Part shown: positions 8,829 to 17,664 of the stretch, one piece after another | Layout of the letters: each line of letters begins with the position of its first letter | How positions within the stretch are numbered: the first letter of the stretch is position 1 | Source: Cyanobium sp. NIES-981 | GTDB lineage: Bacteria > Cyanobacteriota > Cyanobacteriia > PCC-6307 > Cyanobiaceae | Direction of reading: 5' to 3' | Length of the DNA stretch: 56,067 nt | Assembly: GCA_945877595.1 (NCBI GenBank) | Contig: CAMDVN010000009.1 | Span: 1 to 56,067, forward strand | The notes under the pieces: generated by a model | Databases searched by the model: none | Told to the model about the DNA's origin: nothing | The model's input: only the letters and a program-made list of their open reading frames with translations | Made by a program: the position numbers and the translations under genes

Positions 8829-9724
8829 AACCACTACGCAATTTACGCTTGTCGCGCCGCGCCATTCCGCTGTTGCTGGTCGCGCCCGGTGTGGCCTGGC
8901 TGCTGTTCTTCTTTGTGCTGCCCATTCTGCAATTGCTGCTGGAATCCTGGTCGCAACCAACCACACGCTTTGGCCTTGAAAGCACACTGAGCGCCAATCC
9001 CCAGAATTACAACGACGCCATTTCGCTGGCCTCCCCACTGTTGCTGCGATCAATCGGGGTCGCAGGCTTGGCGACGGCAATTGGCCTGGTGATCGGCTTT
9101 CCCATGGCCTGGTGGGTGGTGTGCCGCGGCGGACGCTGGAAGCCACTGCTCACAGGCTTGGTGGTGACCCCGTTCTTCTTCTCCTATTTGGTACGAACGA
9201 TCGCCTGGACAACCCTTCTGGCCGACAGCGGACCGTTGATGCAGGCGATCAAGTTTCTCTCACTCGGCCATCTACTTAATACCATTGGGCTGTTGCAGGA
9301 TGGGCGACTGCTCAATACCACAACAGCCTTGGTTGCTGGCCTCACCTACAACTACCTACCCTTTTTGGTCCTACCCATTATCGCCAGCCTGGGCACGATC
9401 GACCCGATCCTTCTGGAAGCCGCTGCGGATTTAGGGGCCAGAACACCACGCATTTTCATCAAGGTTGTATTTCCTCTTGCCCTGCCTGGGATCATCTCCG
9501 GCGGCTTGCTCACATTCATCCCCGCCATGGGCGATGTCGTCAATTCCCAATATCTTGGAGGCGTCAATGATCGCATGATTGGCAATCTCATTGCTGATCT
9601 GGTGCTAATTCAACAGCGGTTCTCAACAGCGGCGGCAATCAGCATGCTGCTACTGACGATGATTGGGATATCGCTTTTGATTTACACCCGCAAGCTCGGC
9701 CCAACCAGCCCGGGAGGAAATTGA
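8825..9724 (+). CDS. potB: Polyamine-type ABC transporter permease (PotB-like)
   Basis: One of two membrane permease subunits of the importer. The 299-residue protein has about six hydrophobic segments, starting with PLLLVAPGVAWLLFFFVLPI (residues 15-34), and the cytoplasmic EAA loop that docks on the ATPase, EAAADLGARTPRIFIKVVFP, at about 198-217. The start codon overlaps the stop of the binding-protein gene (ATGA), indicating translational coupling, and the stop is 3 bases before the next permease. The order A-D-B-C differs from the E. coli potABCD order but all four parts are present. Confidence 0.9.
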   Translation: MKPLRNLRLSRRAIPLLLVAPGVAWLLFFFVLPILQLLLESWSQPTTRFGLESTLSANPQNYNDAISLASPLLLRSIGVAGLATAIGLVIGFPMAWWVVCRGGRWKPLLTGLVVTPFFFSYLVRTIAWTTLLADSGPLMQAIKFLSLGHLLNTIGLLQDGRLLNTTTALVAGLTYNYLPFLVLPIIASLGTIDPILLEAAADLGARTPRIFIKVVFPLALPGIISGGLLTFIPAMGDVVNSQYLGGVNDRMIGNLIADLVLIQQRFSTAAAISMLLLTMIGISLLIYTRKLGPTSPGGN

Positions 9725-9727
9725 GCC

Positions 9728-10582
9728 ATGACTGTCTCACAGTTGAACCAAAAACGACCGAACAAAAGAAGTTTTAGCTTCAAAACCATTCCCTGGCTCA
9801 CGCTCTGGAGCATTGGCGTCTACGCCATTCTGTTTGCGCCGGTGGCGGTCATCGTGCTGTTCAGCTTTAACGACTCCCAGAGTCGCTTCAATCTGATCTG
9901 GCATGGTTTCACGCTCAAGAATTGGCTGAATCCCTTCGCTGATCCAACCCTTGCCCAGGCTTTCTTCACCAGCCTGGCGCTGGCGTTGCTGGCCACCTGT
10001 CTCTGCATCCTGCTGGCGCTGCCCATGACTATGGCGCTCGAGCGCTTTCGCATCCGTGGAGCCTCGGCTCTGGAAATGCTGCTGGTGCTGCCGTTGACCC
10101 TGCCTGAAGTCGTGCTGGGGGCTTCACTGCTACTACTGTTTGTTCAGCTGCGACTGCCACCCGGTCCTGTGGCTCTGGTGATTGCCCACACCCTGTTTTG
10201 CCTCAGCTACACCGCCATGGCACTCAAGGCTCGTCTCGGTGGTCACGACTGGACCCTGGAAGAAGCGGCCGCCGACCTTGGCGCCAAACCCTCGAGGATC
10301 TTCACGCAAATCACCTTGCCCAGACTCGCACCCGGGTTGCTCTCGGCGGGGTTGCTGAGCCTGTCCATCTCCATGGACGACTACGTGGTCTCCTCCATCA
10401 CGGCCGGTTCGGTGGTCACCTTCCCGCTGCGGATCGCCGGTGCCTTTCAGCGGCAAATCTCACCGCAGATCCATGTGCTCTCGACCATGGTGCTGTTGAT
10501 CAGCCTGGTGGCGTTGGTGTTGAGTTGCCGAGAACCTGAGGGACGCACCAACGCCTCAACCGTGGGGACCGATGGCGACTGA
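9728..10582 (+). CDS. potC: Polyamine-type ABC transporter permease (PotC-like)
   Basis: The second permease subunit. The 284 residues include six hydrophobic stretches beginning with TLWSIGVYAILFAPVAVIVL and the EAA loop EEAAADLGAKPSRIFTQITL (about 178-197), followed by SMDDYVVSSITAG, the PotC/PotI-type motif. Start at ATG 9728 gives a 35-residue polar leader before the first helix; I see no better start. The gene ends TGA at 10582 and overlaps by 11 bases the start of a broken amine oxidase gene, which shows that an oxidase was once co-translated with this importer. Confidence 0.9.
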   Translation: MTVSQLNQKRPNKRSFSFKTIPWLTLWSIGVYAILFAPVAVIVLFSFNDSQSRFNLIWHGFTLKNWLNPFADPTLAQAFFTSLALALLATCLCILLALPMTMALERFRIRGASALEMLLVLPLTLPEVVLGASLLLLFVQLRLPPGPVALVIAHTLFCLSYTAMALKARLGGHDWTLEEAAADLGAKPSRIFTQITLPRLAPGLLSAGLLSLSISMDDYVVSSITAGSVVTFPLRIAGAFQRQISPQIHVLSTMVLLISLVALVLSCREPEGRTNASTVGTDGD

Positions 10583-10798
10583 ACCTGATGTGCTGATAGT
10601 TGGGGCCGGGCTCTCGGGCCTGATCGCGGCACGGGGGCTGCAGGCCAGCGGGATGGTGGCTGCAGGCCAGCGGGCTGGTGGTGCGGGTGCTCGAGGCCCG
10701 CGAGCGGGTGGGCCGATGCCGCTGCTCAATGGTGAGGTGATCGGCGGGCCCTACAACCGCGCCCACCTCTGGGACGAGGCCACCGGTTGAAGCGGCAC
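10572..10798 (+). pseudogene. Broken FAD-dependent amine oxidase, N-terminal remnant
   Basis: From the ATG at 10572, inside the end of potC, the frame reads PDVLIVGAGLSGLIAARGLQ, an amine-oxidase-type FAD-binding motif. It then meets a near-perfect 22-bp tandem duplication (10636-10657 and 10658-10679, one mismatch). Because 22 is not a multiple of three, the frame changes to nonsense. Removing one copy gives SGLVVRVLEARERVG, exactly the expected continuation (strand plus FAD-ribose glutamate). Only about 60 codons of the roughly 450 expected remain before unrelated sequence, so most of the gene is also deleted. The remnant belongs to the same broad family as the intact oxidase at 3853-5331. 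Confidence 0.8.
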
Positions 10799-10863
10799 GG
10801 GCAGGGTGGTGTTCGGCGCAGGACCGGTCGCTCCTGCAGGATGAGGCTATCGACGTCCTGAAG

Positions 10864-11598
10864 ATGGATTTCTTCGAGCGGCAGTGGAGCTCTTACCGGG
10901 CGATCGTGGAGCACGATCTGATGGAGCATCGGGCCGTGGCCGACGCCACGGCTTGGGCCATCGAGACCTGGCTGGCGACGCGCCCCGCCGGGGCTCCCGC
11001 CCCCTCTCTGGTTGATCTGGGCTGCGGCGATCTGGCCCTGCTGGGACCGCTGCTGCAACGCCTGCCCCTGGGGAGCTACACCGGCCTCGACCTGGCGGCT
11101 GTGGTGCTGCCGTTAGCGCAGCGGGCCCTGGGCGCGGTGCCCTATCCCTGCCACTGGCTGGAGGGCGATCTACTCGCCTGGGCCAAGGGCGAGCTGGCGG
11201 CCCCGGAACCCAGCAGCGCGCCGAGCCAGCAGACCGACATCCTGCATTCGGCCTTTGCCATCCACCACCTCGACGACGGGGCCAAGGTCAGCTTTCTGGA
11301 GGCCGCGCGCCGGCGCATCAGCACAGGTGGCCTGTTCCTCTGGGTCGATGTGTTCCGCGAATCGGGCGAAAGCCGCGAGGCCTACGTCGCGCGCTACGCC
11401 CGCCGGATCCAGACAGGCTGGCCCCAGCTCAGAGCCGAGCAGCAGGAGCATGTGATCAGCCACCTCAGCAGCTTCGACATCCCCGCCGACCGCGCCGCCA
11501 TCGAGGCCAGCGCCAAAGCCGCCGGCTGGCACTGGCGCTGGGCCTGGCAGGGTGCACATCGGGCCGAGGCCATGGCCGTTCTGACACCGGCCCTTTAA
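10864..11598 (+). CDS. Class I SAM-dependent methyltransferase
   Basis: A 244-residue putative methyltransferase. Motif I, the SAM-binding glycine loop, is VDLGCGDLALLGPL at about residues 46-59. The acidic end of strand 2 is YTGLDLA, and a DILHSAFAIHHLDD segment is the strand-4 region, followed by the family's post-motif GGLFLWVDVFRESGESREAY. Related proteins act on small molecules, but the substrate cannot be told from sequence. It follows the broken oxidase by 65 bases on the same strand, so it may have been the last gene of the transporter operon. ATG 10864 is the first start after the upstream stops. Confidence 0.8.
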   Translation: MDFFERQWSSYRAIVEHDLMEHRAVADATAWAIETWLATRPAGAPAPSLVDLGCGDLALLGPLLQRLPLGSYTGLDLAAVVLPLAQRALGAVPYPCHWLEGDLLAWAKGELAAPEPSSAPSQQTDILHSAFAIHHLDDGAKVSFLEAARRRISTGGLFLWVDVFRESGESREAYVARYARRIQTGWPQLRAEQQEHVISHLSSFDIPADRAAIEASAKAAGWHWRWAWQGAHRAEAMAVLTPAL

Positions 11599-11623
11599 AA
11601 CCAGCCTGACCTGCAGAGACCTG

Positions 11624-12277
11624 ATGCCAAAGCCGCCGATTCGGGTTAGCAGACACCAACGCTGGCTCACGGCTACCGCTGGCCTGGCCACGTGGCTGGT
11701 CGCAACAACTGCCCTTGCCGCAACTCCTGCGAGTTTGAAGGATCTGCTGAGCCCACAAGACGTGCCCGGGCTGTTGCAAGGCAAAGCCCCGGGCCAGAGC
11801 CCCATGGTGATAGCCGGTGTCGCCACCGCACCCTGGGGCCTGCAGCTCTGCTCAACCGGACCAGGAGGCACCCAGGTGAGCATTGCCGGGCCCGACACCA
11901 GCGATCAGCTGCTGCTGCCGCTCAACGACGACAACACCCTGGTGCTCAGCTCCAGCCTCTACCGCTTTGCCTCACTTGGGCAGGCTGAGCAGGCCTGGAC
12001 TCAATTGCGCGCCGCCGCCCCCCGCTGCCGCGGCAACGTGCGCGGCCCAGGCAGCCAGAGCAGCACCCTGAGCAGCGGCGGCAGCGGCTGGATCTGGATC
12101 CTGAACCAGCAGCGCCATGACGCCGCCGCCCGCTACGCCGTCTTCAACCGCCACGGCGCTGTGATTCTGGTGACCGGGCTGAGCCGCGTTGGCGCCAGCC
12201 TCATCAGCCCGGCTGAGCAGGCAGCGGTGCAGCAGGTGGCCGCGCGCATCGGCCAGCGGCTGCAGGCCCAGCTCTAG
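11624..12277 (+). CDS. Secreted protein of unknown function
   Basis: A 217-residue protein with a clear Sec signal peptide: basic n-region (MPKPPIRVSRHQR), hydrophobic core and a cleavage site after TTALAA (about residue 32). The mature part contains two cysteines (in LQLCSTG and PRCRG) and segments PWGLQLCSTGPGGTQVSIAG and GSGWIWILNQQRHDAAARYA that I do not recognise. It lies 25 bases downstream of the methyltransferase and converges on sufS, overlapping its 3' end by 4 bases. No function can be assigned. Confidence 0.7.
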   Translation: MPKPPIRVSRHQRWLTATAGLATWLVATTALAATPASLKDLLSPQDVPGLLQGKAPGQSPMVIAGVATAPWGLQLCSTGPGGTQVSIAGPDTSDQLLLPLNDDNTLVLSSSLYRFASLGQAEQAWTQLRAAAPRCRGNVRGPGSQSSTLSSGGSGWIWILNQQRHDAAARYAVFNRHGAVILVTGLSRVGASLISPAEQAAVQQVAARIGQRLQAQL

Positions 12278-13566
12278 CTGTGCTCCCGCAAAAAGCAGAT
12301 GGCGCCCGCGAGTTCATCGGCAAAACGATCGATCTCCTCGGGGGTAGTGGTGAAGCTGAGGCTGGCTCGGGCCGTGGCACTTAGGCCGTAATGCCGATGC
12401 AGGGGCTGGGTGCAATGGTGACCGCTGCGAATGCAGATGCCGGCTGAATCGAGCAGCGCTGCAATGTCGTTGGCATGCAGACCGTCGACGCTGAAGGCCG
12501 CCAGGGCACCCCGATGGGGCTGTTGATCGGGTGTGGGGCCGAGGATCTTCACCCCCTCAATCGCCTGAAGTCGTTCAAACAGCCGTCGGGTGAGCAGCTG
12601 CTCCCAAGCCTGGATGCGCTCGAGACCTAGGGCCTTGATGTAATCCAGAGCTGCGCCCATGCCAATCGCTTCGCCGATCGCCGGAGTGCCCGCTTCAAAC
12701 TTGTGGGGCAAGTCAGCCCAACTGCTGTGGTCCAGATAGACATCCTGGATCATTTCGCCGCCGCCCAGGAACGGCGGCATCGCATCCAGCAACGCCTCTC
12801 GGGCCCACAGCAGGCCCATCCCCGTGGGTCCACAGAGCTTGTGGGAGCTGCCCACCAGAAAGTCACAGCCCAGCTGCTGCACATCCACCGGCAGGTGGGG
12901 CAGGCTCTGACAGGCATCCACCAGCACCAGCGCACCAGCGCCATGGGCGAGGGCCACAACGTCGCCGATGGGGTTCAGGCAGCCCAGGGTGTTGCTCACC
13001 TGCACCAGGCTCACCAAGCGAGTGCGGTCAGAAAGCTTGCTGCGGAGATCGTCCAGATCCAGTTCACCACTGGGGGTGAGGCCGGCGTGGCGCAGCACAC
13101 AACCGGTGCGTGCCGCCAGCAGTTGCCAGGGCACCAGGTTGCTGTGGTGCTCCATCAACGTCAGCAGCACCTCGTCGCCGGGGTGCAGGTTGGCCTCGCC
13201 CCAGCTGCGCGCCACCAAATTGATCGCTTCGCTGGCGTTGCGGGTGAACACGATCTCGCGGGCGCTCGCGGCGCCAACAAAGCGAGCTGTCGTCTGGCGG
13301 GCCCCCTCAAAGCCTTCCGTGGCCCGCGCACTCAGCTGGTGGGCACCACGGTGCACATTGGCGTTGTCGTGGCCGTAATACTGCTGCAGGGCCTCGAGCA
13401 CCGCTGTGGGCTTCTGGCTCGTGGCCGCGTAATCCAGGTAAATCAGGGGCTGGCCCAAACAGGCGGTCTGGGCCAGCAGGGGAAAGTCTGGACGGGTGAG
13501 GGCAGCCAGGTTCTCCACCCCAGCGGCCGGAGACGTCTTCAACGCTGGGGTCGCAGTCATGGACAT
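12274..13566 (-). CDS. sufS: Cysteine desulfurase SufS
   Basis: The pyridoxal-phosphate enzyme that takes sulfur from cysteine, giving alanine and a persulfide for Fe-S cluster assembly. The 430 residues contain the PLP lysine in SSHKLCGPTGMG (about Lys243) and the persulfide-bearing cysteine in SGHHCTQPLHRHYG (about Cys385), both in the group II (SufS) arrangement. Its ATG at 13566 shares one base with the sufD stop (TGATG), so the two are translationally coupled; a TTG one codon upstream is also in frame but less likely. It is the last gene of the suf operon and no SufE is seen in the window. Confidence 0.95.
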   Translation of the reverse strand: MSMTATPALKTSPAAGVENLAALTRPDFPLLAQTACLGQPLIYLDYAATSQKPTAVLEALQQYYGHDNANVHRGAHQLSARATEGFEGARQTTARFVGAASAREIVFTRNASEAINLVARSWGEANLHPGDEVLLTLMEHHSNLVPWQLLAARTGCVLRHAGLTPSGELDLDDLRSKLSDRTRLVSLVQVSNTLGCLNPIGDVVALAHGAGALVLVDACQSLPHLPVDVQQLGCDFLVGSSHKLCGPTGMGLLWAREALLDAMPPFLGGGEMIQDVYLDHSSWADLPHKFEAGTPAIGEAIGMGAALDYIKALGLERIQAWEQLLTRRLFERLQAIEGVKILGPTPDQQPHRGALAAFSVDGLHANDIAALLDSAGICIRSGHHCTQPLHRHYGLSATARASLSFTTTPEEIDRFADELAGAICFLREHS

Positions 13567-14741
13567 CAAACCTTCCCCAGCGGGGCAGCAGGCTGCTCAG
13601 GGTCCGGCGACAGCTGCGTGTCGGCACCCAGCAGACGCTCAAGGGGCCGCCAGGTGGCGGCGGCGGCGGGTAACCCCCTGAGCACCTCATCACAAAACCC
13701 TCGCAGCAGCAGGCGCGAGGCCTGGGCTGCGGCGATGCCCCGACTCTGCAAATAAAAGAGCTCATCCTGCTGCAAGCGGCTGACAGTCGCGCCATGGGCA
13801 CACCGCACATCGTCGGCAACGATCTCCAGCTGGGGCTTGGTATCGATGCGGGCACGGTCTGAGAGCAGCAGGCTGCGGCTGAGCTGCGAAGCCTCCGTCT
13901 GCTGAGCGGCACGGGGCACGGAGATCGCACCGTTAAACACGCTGCGTGCGGCACCATCCGCCACGGCCTTGTGCAGTTGGTCCAACGTGCCCCCCGGTCC
14001 ATCGAAACGGATCGCGCTATGGGTATCGGCACACTGCTGATCGTCCACCCATTGCAAGGAGCGCATCTGGGTGTGGGCAGCTCCATGGCTTTGCACCACC
14101 CTGGGCTCAAACCTGCTGAGCGCCCAGCCGGCGCTCGCCGAGGTCAGCGCAAGGGTGCTGCCGGGGGCCTGCTCCACAGCTAAATGGGTCAACAGGCAGG
14201 CCTGGCGATCACCAAGTCCAAGAGAGCCCAAACGAAGCTCCGAACCCGCCCCCAACAAGACTTCGGTGATCACGGTGGTGGCGTTGGCACCACTGGAACG
14301 TTGGACCTGGAGCAGCTCGAGACTCGCCCCCTCCTCGAGGACCAGCAAAATCCGCCAAGGGACCAAACCTTCGGCCTCGCCGGCATCACAGATCAGCTCT
14401 AGGGGCTGGGCGGCTCCGCTGACCCCCAGACCCACAACCGCGGGCTGAATGCCCTGATTGAGCTGGACCAGCCAATGCTGCTCGGAGTGGTTGGCATGAA
14501 GAGCCCGGCCCAGCAGGGCCTCAACGGCTTCGGAGCTCAATCGGCTCACCCCGGCGGGCAATGTGACCCCAGCCAAGGGATCGGGTGCCATCGCGAGCTT
14601 CGGATGGATCGCCGCCAGGGCGGTCAGATCGGTGAAGCGCCAGTCTTCGAGTCGCCGGCTGGGCACGGGAGCCCCGGCCAAGCCCTCCAACCAAGCTGTC
14701 GAACCGGCCATCGAAGCCGCTACAGCAGGAGCCGTGAGCAT
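13566..14741 (-). CDS. sufD: Fe-S assembly scaffold subunit SufD
   Basis: A partner of SufB and SufC in the scaffold on which Fe-S clusters are built. The 391-residue protein has the diverged N-terminal half and the conserved C-terminal core with KPQLEIVADDVRCAHGATVS followed by LFYLQSRGI, which is the region shared with SufB and contains the conserved histidine. The start ATG overlaps the sufC stop by one base (TGATG). The N-terminal half is variable, as is normal for SufD. Cluster transfer partners are outside the window. Confidence 0.93.
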   Translation of the reverse strand: MLTAPAVAASMAGSTAWLEGLAGAPVPSRRLEDWRFTDLTALAAIHPKLAMAPDPLAGVTLPAGVSRLSSEAVEALLGRALHANHSEQHWLVQLNQGIQPAVVGLGVSGAAQPLELICDAGEAEGLVPWRILLVLEEGASLELLQVQRSSGANATTVITEVLLGAGSELRLGSLGLGDRQACLLTHLAVEQAPGSTLALTSASAGWALSRFEPRVVQSHGAAHTQMRSLQWVDDQQCADTHSAIRFDGPGGTLDQLHKAVADGAARSVFNGAISVPRAAQQTEASQLSRSLLLSDRARIDTKPQLEIVADDVRCAHGATVSRLQQDELFYLQSRGIAAAQASRLLLRGFCDEVLRGLPAAAATWRPLERLLGADTQLSPDPEQPAAPLGKV

Positions 14742-15535
14742 CAGGGCACCTCCACGGGCTGCCGGGCCAACTCAGCATCCACCCAGTCGTATCCAGTGCG
14801 CTCGAGCTCCAGTGCCAGCTCCTTGCCACCACTGCGCAGGATGCGCCCCGCCGCCATCACATGGACAAAATCGGGCGTGATCAAATCCAGCAGGCGTTGG
14901 TAGTGGGTAATCAACAAGGTGGCGGTGTGGGGGCCGGCCAATTGGTTGACACCAGAGGCAACGATCCGCAAGGCGTCGATGTCGAGGCCCGAATCGGTTT
15001 CATCGAGGATGGCCACGAGGGGCTCTAGAAGAGCCATCTGCAAAATCTCATTGCGCTTTTTTTCACCGCCACTGAATCCCTGATTGACGGATCGCTCGAG
15101 GAAAGCCGGATCCATCTGAACGACGTTGAGGCGCTCCCGCACCAGGTCTTCAAACGCAAACGTATCGAGCTCATCGTCACCCCGCTCCTGACGGCGCGCA
15201 TTGGTGGCCACCCGCAGGAATTCCAGGTTGCTCACCCCCGGGATTTCAACCGGGTACTGGAAACCAAGAAACAGACCAATTCGAGCCCGCTGCTCGGGTT
15301 CAAGCTCAAGCAGATTCACATCTTGATAGCGCACGCTACCGGCTGTAACCGTATAGGCCGGATGACCAGCCAGCACCTTGGACAGCGTGCTCTTGCCACT
15401 GCCATTGCGGCCCATCACGGCATGAATTTCGCCAGCCCGAATGGTGAGATTGACGCCATTGAGGATGGGCTGCTCATCGACGCTGGCGTGAAGACCTTGG
15501 ATCTCAAGCAGGATGGGGGCGTCGGGGCGAATCAC
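14741..15535 (-). CDS. sufC: Fe-S assembly ATPase SufC
   Basis: The ABC-type ATPase that drives the SufBCD scaffold in the cytosol. In 264 residues I see Walker [11 protein letters not shown] (41-50), the Q-loop [11 protein letters not shown], the SufC form of the signature ([15 protein letters not shown]) and Walker [13 protein letters not shown]. The start is GTG at 15535 (read as M), with no strong Shine-Dalgarno sequence in front. The 113 bases between sufB and sufC hold a direct repeat described separately. SufC lacks membrane segments, as expected. Confidence 0.95.
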   Translation of the reverse strand: MIRPDAPILLEIQGLHASVDEQPILNGVNLTIRAGEIHAVMGRNGSGKSTLSKVLAGHPAYTVTAGSVRYQDVNLLELEPEQRARIGLFLGFQYPVEIPGVSNLEFLRVATNARRQERGDDELDTFAFEDLVRERLNVVQMDPAFLERSVNQGFSGGEKKRNEILQMALLEPLVAILDETDSGLDIDALRIVASGVNQLAGPHTATLLITHYQRLLDLITPDFVHVMAAGRILRSGGKELALELERTGYDWVDAELARQPVEVP

Positions 15536-15569
15536 GGCTTTTGGAAAAAGTTCTGAACGGGGTTGACGA

Positions 15570-15603
15570 AATTAAAACGAAATGGGGCGGAATTAAAACG
15601 AAA
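15570..15603 (-). repeat. Direct repeat in the sufB-sufC gap
   Basis: The 13-mer AATTAAAACGAAA occurs twice, at 15570-15582 and 15591-15603, a period of 21 bases or two helical turns. On the coding strand it reads TTTCGTTTTAATT twice, about 35-70 bases before the sufC start. It is the only long gap within an otherwise tightly packed operon. It shares TTTCGTT with the candidate operator upstream of ftrC. Role unknown; a protein-binding site or processing signal is possible. Confidence 0.5.
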
Positions 15604-15648
15604 GCCAGACCATAGAGAGACTAGAGACGAAGGTCCCAGTCCCATGCC

Positions 15649-17091
15649 CTAGCCCACCGAGCCCTCCAGTTTAAGGGCCAGTAATTTGTCGGCCTCTGCA
15701 GCAAATTCCATCGGCAATTGGTTGAACACATCGCGACAAAAACCGCTCACCATCATCGAAACCGCCTCCTCAAATCCAATGCCACGGCTTTGGAGATAGA
15801 AGAGTTGATCAGCTGAAATTCGACAGGTGCTGGCCTCATGTTCCACACTCGCCTCTGGCTGCTGACAACGGATGTAGGGATAGGTATTAGCACCGGCTTG
15901 ATCACCGATCAACATCGAGTCGCACTGGCTGTAATTCCTGGCTCCAACGGCCTTGGGACCGATCTGGACCAAGCCCCGGTAACTGTTCACCGAGTGGCCC
16001 GCACTAATTCCCTTGCTCACGATCGTGGAACGGGTACGCGGTCCAACGTGGATCATCTTGGTGCCCGTATCGGCTTGCTGGCGGTGATTGGTGAGGGCGA
16101 CAGAATAAAATTCCCCAACTGAATCAGCTCCTTGGAGTACGCAACTGGGATATTTCCAAGTAATTGCCGACCCGGTTTCGACCTGGGTCCAACTTATTTT
16201 ACTGCGCTCTCCCCTGCATTGCCCTCGCTTGGTGACAAAGTTGTAAATTCCTCCGACTCCATTTTCATCGCCCGCGTACCAATTTTGGACAGTTGAATAT
16301 TTAATCGAGGCATCATCAAGGACCACCAATTCAACAACTGCCGCATGGAGCTGGTTGGTATCGAACATGGGGGCCGTGCATCCCTCCAGATAGCTCACCG
16401 ATGCTCCCTCCTCGGCCACAATCAGCGTGCGCTCAAACTGGCCCGTATCGCCAGAGTTAATACGGAAGTAAGTGGAGAGCTCCATCGGACACTCAACCCC
16501 TTTTGGGATGAAGACGAAAGAGCCATCACTGAAAACAGCCGAATTTAAAGCCGCAAAGAAATTATCCCCACTCGGGACGACAGTTCCTAGATAGCGCTCA
16601 ACAAGCTCGGCATGCTCTTTGACAGCCTCACTGATCGAAGAAAAAATAACGCCGTGCTCGGCAAGCTTTTCCTTGTATGTGGTGGCAATTGAGACGCTAT
16701 CGAACACAGCGTCCACAGCCACATTGGACAGACGCTTCTGCTCGCTGAGGGGAATCCCAAGCTTCTCAAAAGTCTCGAGCAATTTGGGGTCAACCTCATC
16801 AAGGCTGGCCTTTTTCTGCTGTTGCTTTGGAGCTGCGTAATAGATAATATCCTGATAGTCGATCGCCGGGTAACCCAGAGTCGCCCAATCGGGCTCCGTC
16901 ATTCGCAACCACTGACGGTAGGCCCTCAGGCGAAAATCGAGTAAGAATGCGGGCTCCTCTTTCTTGGCCGAGATCAGGCGAACAACATCCTCGCTGAGGC
17001 CTTTGGCAATCTTTTCAGTTTCAATATCAGTGACGAAGCCATACTTGTACGGCTGTGAAACCAGATCACCAACGGTGGCAGCAGATGACAT
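15649..17091 (-). CDS. sufB: Fe-S assembly scaffold protein SufB
   Basis: The scaffold subunit that receives sulfur and iron for new clusters. The 480-residue protein contains the SufB-specific segments [55 protein letters not shown] and the C-terminal [18 protein letters not shown], plus [20 protein letters not shown] near the end. Conserved cysteines in ECP, GCT and QC are present. It starts 9 bases after the ftrC stop, so the two are surely co-transcribed, and its ATG follows no alternative. Length is normal for the family. Confidence 0.96.
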   Translation of the reverse strand: MSSAATVGDLVSQPYKYGFVTDIETEKIAKGLSEDVVRLISAKKEEPAFLLDFRLRAYRQWLRMTEPDWATLGYPAIDYQDIIYYAAPKQQQKKASLDEVDPKLLETFEKLGIPLSEQKRLSNVAVDAVFDSVSIATTYKEKLAEHGVIFSSISEAVKEHAELVERYLGTVVPSGDNFFAALNSAVFSDGSFVFIPKGVECPMELSTYFRINSGDTGQFERTLIVAEEGASVSYLEGCTAPMFDTNQLHAAVVELVVLDDASIKYSTVQNWYAGDENGVGGIYNFVTKRGQCRGERSKISWTQVETGSAITWKYPSCVLQGADSVGEFYSVALTNHRQQADTGTKMIHVGPRTRSTIVSKGISAGHSVNSYRGLVQIGPKAVGARNYSQCDSMLIGDQAGANTYPYIRCQQPEASVEHEASTCRISADQLFYLQSRGIGFEEAVSMMVSGFCRDVFNQLPMEFAAEADKLLALKLEGSVG

Positions 17092-17100
17092 GATCCAGGC

Positions 17101-17463
17101 TCAACTCACAGTGTGGGCTTTGATTTCATCCATGGAAATCGTTTGGTGATCGCCGCGGAAGGGATTCTCTTCGGTGAGAAACAGCATGCAGTGACATTCC
17201 TTGCGCTCCCGCATGGGCACGCAGGGGCAGTTCCAGAAAGCCTGTGAGACCTCGGCCTCCTTGTCTTCGTAATGACGACAGGGGCAGAGCGCACCGCCCA
17301 GCTCATCCTTGTGCCGGGCCAGACCCTCGAGCACCACCGATGTCACGCCCAGATCACTGCAGAAATAGGTGCCAGTGCGCTGGGCATAAGTCTCCGCAAA
17401 CTTGCGGATGACCTCCAGGCTCTCGGAACCGGACGCAGGGGCGGAAGCAGCGGGATCAGCCAT
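17101..17463 (-). CDS. ftrC: Ferredoxin-thioredoxin reductase, catalytic beta subunit
   Basis: The catalytic subunit of FTR, which passes electrons from photosynthetic ferredoxin to thioredoxin. In 120 residues the diagnostic arrangement CPC-x16-CPC-x8-CHC is complete: Cys60/62, Cys79/81 and Cys90/92. By comparison with the known structure, Cys62 and Cys92 form the redox disulfide and Cys60, 79, 81 and 90 hold the 4Fe-4S cluster. A further Cys35 is present. The gene is first in the suf operon, so an Fe-S enzyme is made together with its assembly machinery. The variable subunit is not in the window. Confidence 0.96.
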   Translation of the reverse strand: MADPAASAPASGSESLEVIRKFAETYAQRTGTYFCSDLGVTSVVLEGLARHKDELGGALCPCRHYEDKEAEVSQAFWNCPCVPMRERKECHCMLFLTEENPFRGDHQTISMDEIKAHTVS

Positions 17464-17510
17464 GGAAAGTGGAGACAGGGTCAGGGATCCGTGCCTGGAT
17501 GGGGGCCGTT

Positions 17511-17530
17511 ACGAAACGGAAAGGTTTCGT
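17511..17530. promoter_or_regulatory. Candidate SufR operator
   Basis: A perfect inverted repeat with 7-base arms, ACGAAAC then six bases then GTTTCGT, in the sufR-ftrC divergent gap, 48 bases before the ftrC start codon. The inner core AAC-N6-GTT has the spacing of the CAAC-N6-GTTG site reported for SufR in Synechocystis, with the outer C/G changed to A/T. Position and spacing fit repression of the ftrC-suf operon. Binding is inferred. Confidence 0.65.
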
Positions 17531-17664
17531 TAATAACGAGCGTAAGCCACCGTGCCAGGGTTTGGGGATGCCGAGCCATTGTGCCCGTTGAGGCCCTCAC
17601 CGTGGCGGAGCCTGGCCCCAATTGCCCGTCGACCGTGGCATCGTGTGGCCATGACCGGTATGCC

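Noticed and set aside
12703-13755. 350-codon plus-strand open frame across sufS and sufD
   Set aside because: Antisense to two certain suf genes, low-complexity product, no motif; a GC-skew artefact.
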